NCBI GenBank assembly: GCA_903813345.2
Contig: CAIIXF020000009.1
Coordinates: forward strand, 3,472,001-3,536,000
DNA from: Owenia fusiformis
Lineage: Eukaryota > Annelida > Polychaeta > Sabellida > Oweniidae
DNA: 64,000 bases
Reading direction: 5' to 3'
Both the position numbers and the translations under genes were made by a program. The notes below the pieces were generated by a model. It did no database searches. It had not been told where the DNA came from and saw only the letters and a list, made by a program, of their open reading frames with translations. Position 1 is the first letter of the stretch. Every line of letters begins with the position of its first letter. Below, one piece after another: positions 55,661 to 64,000 of the stretch.

Positions 55661-57590
55661 ATGAAATAATAATTTGTTCCATGTTGAGATTTTCCTAATC
55701 TGTCAATCATCGCGCACTTTGATGCTCCATTTTATCGAGGGGTAGTGTTTCACATTTTCTGTGATTTTTCAGAGTGGTCAAAAATAATATTGAAAGTGGG
55801 GCAAAACGGCCCGTGGGTGATGCAAAACAGCCCACCATTAAAGCTTGGGTTTTAACACAAAGTTTAATTAAATACATTTATCTTAAACGTTTAGTGATTA
55901 GACAGATAAATTATTCTAAGCCGTAACCATAATAGTCATATATGTCATAATTTGGGCCTGCTTTTGCATTATTTTGCAGTTTGTTCAGGTTATTTAAGAA
56001 ACAATAATTGTCACTGCAATCGAACAGCTTGTGTTATTCATATTGTATTATTGTATTTTCGAGTGAATCCAACATGCTGGACAGCTCATGTTACAATTGT
56101 AATTTGTAATTTTGATTTCACTGTACATATTATCTGATTGGTCAAGTATTGAACGTAATGCTCAACTCAGGTATTTCCACTCAAGTATAAATGTTATTGA
56201 AATCTCTTGTTCCACATCATTTCAACAACTGGTGATCGTAGTTTGAAAAGGGTCTAAACAAACCCGAACACAGCAGCCCTGTGAGGTACTTTTGTGTTGA
56301 ATACTAGATGCTAGTTCCTAGTTCCTAGTGTGCTTATACAGAGACTGAATGAGTGGCGTTCATGCTTTTGATATCTAGTGACGTTCTTAGTGTGACCTAG
56401 AAGATATATATCTGAGACAATGCTGTTATTCAGCAATGTATATTATTCAGCAAAATGGGACAACGCCGTTATTCAGCAATGTGTATTATTCAGCGAAGTG
56501 GGACTCTCACAGTACATGCAGTGACAACATGCCATCAACATAGAGTGGTGATGTTATAGTGGCACTCAGTATTCTATATGACACTGGTATTTCGATAGAG
56601 TAAAATATGTACAATTAAGGTTTTAAACCTAAAATAGAGACTCTTATCCATGAGTGGATTAAAATCATATCACGAGTAAATCATAGGATGTTCTTTTTAT
56701 TCCATAGTTAAAGTCATCATCAGAATCATCGGAAATTAAGTGATTTAATTGGAATTTTCCAAACGATCCGGCGATGTTGACACTTAGCCTCGTTTTGAGT
56801 CTGAAGTAGCAAAAATCCATAAACCATCGCATACGGAGCCGTATGTCATGGCTAAAAAACCGTATGCTATGGTTTAGTGAAAATTTGTCAAAAATATCAT
56901 ATTTTACCACTGATTACAAAAATACCGTTTTTATTTTCACATGTTGTCCTATGAATATCATGCTAACTATGGAATAAATACAGATATTCAACTCCACAGA
57001 ATTCAATATTTGTATAGTATTATTTGAATTAGGTTATTGTACGGTAGAGAAATGAAAATGTTGGTGATCAAACCTAGGCTGAAAACAATCGATGTTATAT
57101 TTTATTGTATTATATGAATTCTTGTACGGTAGAGAAATGAAAATGTTGGTGACCAAACTTAGGTTGAAAATGATGAGTGAAAAATAACAAGAGTTGTGTT
57201 ATTTTCCACATTATTGCGTCTCGAATCCCTTACCACTTCAGAGGTTACTGGCAAATTACATAATGTAGAAAAATGTGTCAGATGGGGTACTAAACAATGG
57301 ATTTTGAGTGCTGGATTGGATTAATATTTTTATTATCCTGATTACAACTCCAAAGAAATATATCTTATATTTAACGAAAATACTGTATTTATAATGTGAA
57401 TAAAGTCTTGCTCAAAGATATGTCGTCAACTATTTGCATACCTACTACATTTGGTATTTTTATTTCAAATGTGTAAATGCGTCTAGTCCCCTTACAATGA
57501 GCTTAAAATATCACAAAACCCTATAATTTGTTCAAGATTTTCAATATTACACTTTCTAATGAAGGGAAGGCATTTTCTATTTATCCATAA

Positions 57591-57792
57591 TTATCCGTTG
57601 TACATAACGGAAGCTATTCTATTTTCAATCAGACCTTCTTCACGATCGAAGAGACTTGGGCCGGTTGGTGGACCTCTGGTATAATCGTAGTTGATCTGTG
57701 TTGGATCATTAGGCCCATTGGCATCCCGAGCCATAACAAACAGATCAAAGAGGAAGTGAAGGAGGTTTTGCCAGATATATGGAAGGAGAAAG
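57591..57792 (-). CDS. Probable terminal exon 11 of gene C
   Basis: Counterpart of 21980-22181 with the same acceptor and stop codon. It has LLPYIW for LLYIW and REEGLI for RVEGLI. An AATAAA on the minus strand lies at 57459-57464. The upstream candidate microexon has a 2-bp deletion relative to unit 1, which is the reason to doubt that piece. Confidence 0.48.
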
Positions 57793-60700
57793 CTGAAAGG
57801 GTAACGCATTACTGGTTGATTTGGTTGTTCCTATAACATAATATAAATAGTTCATCTTTGGATGCATGAACATCGGCGATCAGTGTAATACCATCAACTG
57901 CTGTGACCTTTAGCCAACAAAGATGAGAGTTTGGTATTTTCCTATTTATATATGAAGTTAATGTGAATATGTAGGCATAACCACATAAACGGCAGTGTTT
58001 TCCCCGGGGAATTTTTTCACGACAATTATTGTTTTCGAATTTGACAAGCAAAACGATATAGTAATTTTTAATTCATGGATTCTACAACTATAATGTATTT
58101 CAACATTTCACCCGGGGCCTATTCGCGAGCAATACCCCTGGTAATACGAGTAATGGGTGGCATCATAACATATAACTGTCACTAAATTAGTAATTTATAT
58201 TTCAGGTGAAATCGAGGTTCGATCAAAGTATGAACACGCTAGACAGATCTCTCCACATCACTCCCAAAATGAAAAGAAACTCAATCAAAACGGATAAGCC
58301 TGTTAAGATGGCGAATATACAGAAACAGAAAAGCCAGAAAAGTATAACTGATGAGTCTAATCATATTGCCAAAAATCATAGTAACTCCACTGCCTAATGA
58401 GATTAATGATAATTCTCAACCGAATATTCCTGGAGGGACGGATAGTTCACCATCAAAGGAAGATATTTCAAACAAGTAAAATACGGAATTAAAATAACAA
58501 AACTAAACAAGTGGGGTATTAGAATATGTATTTTTTGTCTGGATGTCAACTTGTACATAAAACAAGAAGCATTAGCGTAATTATATGATTTTGGATATAA
58601 TGTTTATTACTTGTATATCAGTACTTCATATACAGTACTCCTTGATAGTTGATACTGGTACCAATTAGCAAATTATTAAACAAATACTGGATGATCAGGA
58701 GCTGGATATGGCAGAATGCCTATTCGAGAAAAAATAATGGGCGAGGCGGCAGCCGAGCCCAAAATTTTTTCGAGGATAAGTAGGTATTCTGGCCATATCC
58801 AGCTCCTGATCATCCAGTATTTGTTTTATTATGCACCTCCCAATCAAAGTTAAGTGGAGTACTTACTGGAGTACAGGCTTAAACTGTCGTTTAGTTGACA
58901 TTATTTTGACATTTATTTATTTTATCTTTCAAAACTCAGACGACTTCCGGCCAGTTTATTCGCTACACTGGGAGAAAATATTTCCCCCGGGAATTTAATT
59001 TTTATTTATTCGAGACATTCTTGCAGAATTATATGTAACTTTTGAATGATAAGGGTAACTGTGATTGATTAAGTGCATTTTTTTCTTCTTTTTTCCGCCA
59101 GTTTCAGATGTAAGCTTTAAGTAGTACTCCGGTTATTAAAAAAAAAACTCTGAAGTGGGAATGTTGCAAAAACATTGAAAAAAATATCCGACCCTTTTTC
59201 TCGAAAGAGTCAGATATTAAAAAAATATCCGGCAGTTTTCAGAAAAGAGCAGAGTATTGCCAAATTACAAGCAACTAAGAACCAATCAGATTTGAGTATT
59301 TTAATGAGGTGCATAATAATGTTAAATATCCCAGATGCGAGTAGAAATAATCTTGATTTACGTCATTTAAAATCCACAATTCAGTCAAACTGATGTCATA
59401 TTTGGAATCTACATGTAAAATTACACTTAGAAATGTGGTTTTGAAAATAGTTTATCAACTTCGAAAATCTAATTTTCTTAGAAAATATGACTTCTAGGTC
59501 GGGGAGATTCCCCATAGACCCCATGTTGTAAAACCACAAAAAGTGAAATATCTTCTCTTGTTTTGGGCAGATAATATTTTCTTTCACTGGATATATTTTA
59601 ATTTGTATAACTATCAGATACATAAGGGTAATATAAAAAGTGAACCACTAAAACTGATGCATATTCAAGTTTAAGGGAATTTTGTAATACCCTCCCATGT
59701 TAATTCCCCGAATCAGCCACCCGGTGGCGAAATTTGTAACTACCTACTCGCATCTGAGTAATTACAATGTGCAATGTACATACATGTATGCTAACAAGGC
59801 AGCTGAAAAGTTATGCATTTAAAAGCACAGTCCTCTAGACGACTGGACGTGTACATAAATTATATTATGTAGTTTTATAATAAAATATATATTTGCTTTT
59901 TATATGTATACTTGAATAAACAATAATATTGCTCTAATATTTATAACGTTTGACTCATGACTTATGTAAACTATGTCTGTATCAACTCACACACTTGTTT
60001 AAATACGGTACAATGTTTGATTTGCTTTAATATTAAACCAAGAAAAAATAACTCATAATAGAAAAAGCATTTCAAGTTGGAGATCATTAGACAGGATTTA
60101 AAAGATGGCGACACTTCTATAAAAATGAATGTATCATGTAATACAAACAATTTTGCCATCTTCCAATGACATTGATAAAAGCTTAAAATATGAAGCTTGA
60201 CAGATCAAAAATATTTTTGATAGTTTATTGTAAGCGTTGATGTGGTCCATTTGGTGTCAAATGAAAAATAAGGTTCTTATCAATACATTGGATATACACT
60301 CCCCTCCATAAGTTTGACAACCTAAGCTCCATCATTGAACTATGTGTTAAAGCCTCTTTACGTTTGAATTTGTATTTACTTAATCGGCGACAAAATAACG
60401 TTTAATATTGATGGAAAAGTAATCTGACTTTATTTCCAATACCTCCAATTTTTTTTTAAAACGGGTATACTTTTTGCCGATTTTTTTGTAACAAAAATTA
60501 TTTCATACAACTACTCTTTACAAAATCATTGACATGGCTTTTTACAATGCAACCCACCTGAAATTCTTTGTAAAGCTAGGAAATGGCCCAAAAGTGAATT
60601 TCGCGAGACAAAAATGGCGATCATTTTGAAAATAGGCAATATTTTGAACTAGGAGTCAAAAGGGAGTTTTTTGTATTGATGATTATCAAAAATAACTTAA

Positions 60701-63700
60701 AACGGGAATCCTATCGACAGCGGTTTGAACGCAAATGGTCCAAAAGTTGACTTCACAAGACAGATGGGCAAATCAATGTTAACTAAAATGGCTGAAAATA
60801 AAAAAAGGATAATTTTTTTGCTGATTTTTTGTAACAAATTTATTTCATATAACTACTCTTCACATTAATGTGGCTTTTACAATGCAGGACACCTGAATTT
60901 ATTTTTTAAAGCTAGGAATTAAATGGGTCAAAAGTGAATTTCGCGAGACAAAAATGGCGGCCATCTTGAAAATAGGCGAGCTTTTGAACCTGGGGTCACA
61001 ATAGGGGAGTTTTCTGTTTTGATGTTGAACAAAGATTACTTATAACGGGAATCCAGAGGCTTTAAACGTGCCACTATTGTTGGTCCAAAAGTGGATTTCG
61101 CAAGACAGATGGAGAAATCAATGTTAACTAAAATGGCTGAAAACAGAAAAAAAACGTAAATAATTATTGCTGATTTTTTTGTAATAAAATTATTTCATAC
61201 AAAACTACTCTTAACATTGACATGGATTTTGACAATGCAGGACACCTGAAATTATTTGTAAAGCTAGGAAATGGGTCAGAAATGAATATCACGAGACAAA
61301 AATAGCGGCAATCTTGAAAATAAGAGAGCCAGGAGTCATAGGAGAGTTTTCTGTATTGATGTTGAACAAAAATAACTAAACAAGGGAATCCTGTCGGAAA
61401 TCCTAGCGCACGCACGCACGCACGCACTGACAGACGGACAGACGGACAAGTGAGTGAGTGCAAGAGCTCACCATGTGAGCTAAAAACGTGAACAGGTGAT
61501 TAATTATTACGAAGATAGAAAGCAATGATCTAAACTAGCAAATAAAATGAAGTTATACAAAGTCATGTGTTAATACTTGTGATATAGGTATCGATTGGGA
61601 AGGATTAACTAGAAATCGACAACTCCACGGAGTAGCAAATCCCAACGAACACTATGTAAATCACGAATCTGCACAGTCACAATGTAATATTTACCATCTA
61701 CTCTTCCCTTCACTAAATAATTGAGATCATTGTAATATCTTATAACCATACTTAGCAATATCTCAATGAATGGTCAATTCCTGCTCCAGGCAGCCATATT
61801 GAATTTGAATTGAGGCATAAATCAGAAAAACGATACCATATTTGTTATCTACTCTAAGATTCCTTCAACTTGAGTATAATATAGCCATACTTCTAAGAGA
61901 TCAGTAAATCATTGCGAAATCCCACAAAGCTATACTTCAAAAGCATCTCAAAATTAGTGCAAATTTCTGTTTTCCCAAATTTCCGTTTTCATGGCCCCTG
62001 GAGGCCAAGGTGAAAAAAACGGAATACATGTGAATTATTTATATTTTGTGAATATACCACAAACATTTCAAATGATAATATTTATTACTTTGGTTTAAAA
62101 TGAAAAACATGAGATTTTTGCAAAATTTCCGCTAATTCTAGAGCGATGGGCATCTTAAAAAATGGTTGCGTAAAACTATTCACCAATAAACAAATTTCCA
62201 CCAAATATTGCGCAAATCTTTTGACTAGTATTCGAGTCATCTTCCGGACGGACGGACGGATGAACGGACTGACTGAGGGTCGAACTGACGGACGGAGGGC
62301 TTCACTATATCCATACCGAACTTCGTTCGTTGGGATAATTACGAATACATAGATCTTTACTGAATGCTGGATTGCAATTGTTTTCACTTCGTCAATCGGC
62401 AATCGTAAATCCTTCAAATTGTATTTTTTTAATTTAGACGCCGTTTAAGTACGAATTTTTGATAACACATTCAATTTAGATTGTAATATTGGTTACGCAA
62501 TAACAACGTCAAATGTGGACAATGGACATAACCTCTAAATGTATCTCTCTATTTCCCTATTAATAACTTCTTAAATCACAACGTTTACATCGATTCTTTA
62601 ACTGTCTCACTGGTGATCCACTCGATTACGCTGGTTACCGAAACGGCTCGTTTTGGTAACAAAATGTCGGAACGCGAAGGTACGATTTTTCTTTTTTCCT
62701 TATTTTACGCGTTGTTGGCAGAATTCCGACGACATTTTTATCACAAACGTGTATCAGTATCATATGTTTAAGAAAATGTACATATTTGCGAACAAATAGT
62801 TCATAATTCCTCACTTAAGTTACATAAAAGGTATTTCGAAAAACAGTTAAGATCTGCACTTTTTACCCAACCCGTTTATGTAACTAAAGTGAAGAATTAA
62901 ATCGACGATTCTGATGTCTTCTGAGCTATTTTTTCGCAAACATATACATTTTGTAAAACATATGATACTGATATACGTTTGTGGGAAAAAACGTCCTGGC
63001 AGAATACTACAACGCGTGAAATAAGGAAAAAAGAAAAATCGTACCTTCGACGTTCCGACATTTTGTTACCAAAACGAACCGTTTCGGTAACCGGCGTAAT
63101 CGAGCGGATCACCTGTGTGTCTGCTGTCGATTCGTAAATTAGTCTTGCTTCTCAGTACACATTCGTATAAACATATCTCCGAGGGAGTTCACATCATCAG
63201 ACATATTCATCTGTATGAACCATAAATGCCAAAGTTCCCGATCAAAAGTAATCCGTCCATCCTTAAAATATATTTTATGATATCGTAGTAAGATTGTTAA
63301 TTATTTGCCTTTGGGTCGGCTACTTTTACCCACTCTTTAGTATTTAAAAACATGGCTGAAATATTCACTCATCGAGTACATTGATAATAACCAGTACAGT
63401 TCTACTTGAATACTTTATCGTACAGCTATTTAATGGTATGTAATACAATACTTGAAATTGAAATTACGACTGACTTAATGAATGAACTTTTATCTTATGA
63501 ACGTACGTATGTTATATTCTTGAAATATTTCTCAGATCTTTCTTGTGGCAATTTTAAACATTTTCCGTAATATGTTACCCATTCCTCTTTCTCCACCCAT
63601 CCATCAGCTGTAATATAAGGATATACGTACAAATAACAATATAACAACAAGTAAAATGATACACAGACTATCATCGAAACCGAATATTTATGTGATAGTA

Positions 63701-63885
63701 AAAGCACATTATCAAAGCAGTGAACGCAAAATTCCGTTGCTGGAGAACTTACAATTTCCAAGTCTATCAAATACATCAAAGTAAACGTCCATGTAACGTA
63801 AGTACCATTGTGGGATTTGAAGGGTCTTAGTTTGAATCTGCCGGCACATTTTTTCCAAGGCATTTAGCCATTCGTCGATGGTAAC
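57591..63885 (-). CDS. Gene C: 3' end of a further upstream copy of the EF-hand gene
   Basis: Exons 9 (63753-63885), 10 (63507-63607) and probable 11 (57591-57792) of a third tandem copy whose exons 1-8 would lie right of the window. Exon 9 has the same length, phase and splice sites as in gene B. Exon 10 differs from gene B by S to L and K to N. The copy implies that the array continues beyond base 64,000. The gap to the start of gene B is about 4.2 kb and is filled with repeats. Confidence 0.65.
58682..58821. repeat. Hairpin with 28-bp perfect arms in unit 2
   Basis: ATACTGGATGATCAGGAGCT and onward (58682-58709) repeats inverted at 58794-58821. In unit 1 (about 23,075-23,150) only the left arm is present. 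Confidence 0.8.
60450..61390 (+). repeat. Three-copy ~350-bp tandem repeat, unit 2
   Basis: Counterpart of 26,120-27,055, followed by the same (GCAC)n run at about 61,407. Confidence 0.75.
62615..63115. mobile_element. Foldback MITE, unit 2 copy
   Basis: Counterpart of 28,136-28,652 with the same inverted arms and small changes. Intronic in gene C. Confidence 0.7.
63507..63607 (-). CDS. Gene C exon 10
   Basis: 101 nt, same altered loop as in gene B (DGWVEKEEW). It carries KCLKLPQ and YFKNITY where gene B has KCLKSPQ and YFKKITY. Confidence 0.68.
63753..63885 (-). CDS. Gene C exon 9
   Basis: 133 nt, matches gene B exon 9 base for base over nearly its whole length, with acceptor and GTAAGT donor conserved. 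The same MITE begins 22 bp upstream (63907). Confidence 0.74.
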
Positions 63886-63906
63886 CTTTTAAAAAGGAAT
63901 GCAGAC

Positions 63907-64000
63907 TAACACCCCAGTCACATTTGTCGCACGGAGGCCGTGCGTCGACCGCAGATCAATTAAATCATTGTATTTTTGCGGCGAGCGTAGGAAAACTACG
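63907..64000. mobile_element. TAACACCCCAGT MITE, start only
   Basis: Left 94 bp of the element seen at 29,435. The window ends inside it, at the place where unit 2 would give way to the next unit. Confidence 0.7.

Larger units (their letters stand above)
29931..64000. repeat. Unit 2 of the ~34-kb tandem segmental duplication
   Basis: Second head-to-tail copy. Offsets to unit 1 change stepwise (about 30.0, 39.8, 37.3, 36.8, 36.0, 35.6 and 34.5 kb), each step marking an indel. The unit carries the extra 4.44-kb duplication and the 37.4-48 kb insertion and satellite block. It lacks several transposons found in unit 1. Confidence 0.85.

Overview
This window looks like AT-rich, intron-rich metazoan nuclear DNA, most likely from a marine invertebrate, although I cannot name the species. 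The evidence is short coding exons with GT-AG (and one GC-AG) splice sites, very long introns, a decayed non-LTR retrotransposon, and many non-autonomous DNA transposons, minisatellites and poly-G tracts. None of the longer open frames in the window is a complete gene. Most of them fall in repeats.

The window is essentially two head-to-tail copies of one large unit. Unit 1 is about 1-29,930 and unit 2 is about 29,930-64,000. For example, base 1 matches about 30,003, 5,060 matches about 31,110, 16,539 matches 53,355, and 29,413 matches 63,885. Each unit carries one period of a minus-strand gene array. By joining short exons I reconstructed a protein of two EF-hand lobes, both resembling the calexcitin / sarcoplasmic calcium-binding-protein (SCP) family. 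Lobe 1 is exons 1-6 and lobe 2 is exons 6-11. Exon 6 ends lobe 1 and starts lobe 2, and introns fall at matching places in both lobes. Three tandem genes are touched. Gene C enters from the right edge (exons 9, 10 and probably 11 at 63,885-57,591). Gene B is nearly complete (exon 1 at 53,355 to probable exon 11 at 21,980). Gene A starts at 16,539 and runs off the left edge after exon 8 at 5,515.

Layout, left to right. 1-4,955: CCCCTATCACACC-type inverted-repeat DNA elements, one split by a 3.4-kb element flanked by a 22-bp direct repeat. 5,060-9,420: exon 8 of gene A, then a 3.35-kb element holding a nested 1.6-kb Harbinger-like element. 9,420-16,540: exons 7 to 1 of gene A. 16,770-19,660: intergenic minisatellite plus a broken LINE carrying a 521-bp MITE. 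21,980-29,413: exons 11, 10 and 9 of gene B with several MITEs. 29,834-38,728: a recent 4.44-kb tandem duplication that doubles exon 8 of gene B. 37,420-47,950: a large insertion and a 2.2-kb TTGCACC-type satellite array inside the enlarged intron 7. 50,344-53,355: exons 7 to 1 of gene B. 53,590-58,000: intergenic repeats and the end of gene C. 58,000-64,000: the second copy of the 22-29.5 kb stretch.

The proteins would be cytosolic calcium sensors or buffers by family resemblance. The other content is mobile or repetitive DNA that has expanded the introns. Comparing the two units gives direct empty-site evidence for several transposon insertions that happened after the duplication.
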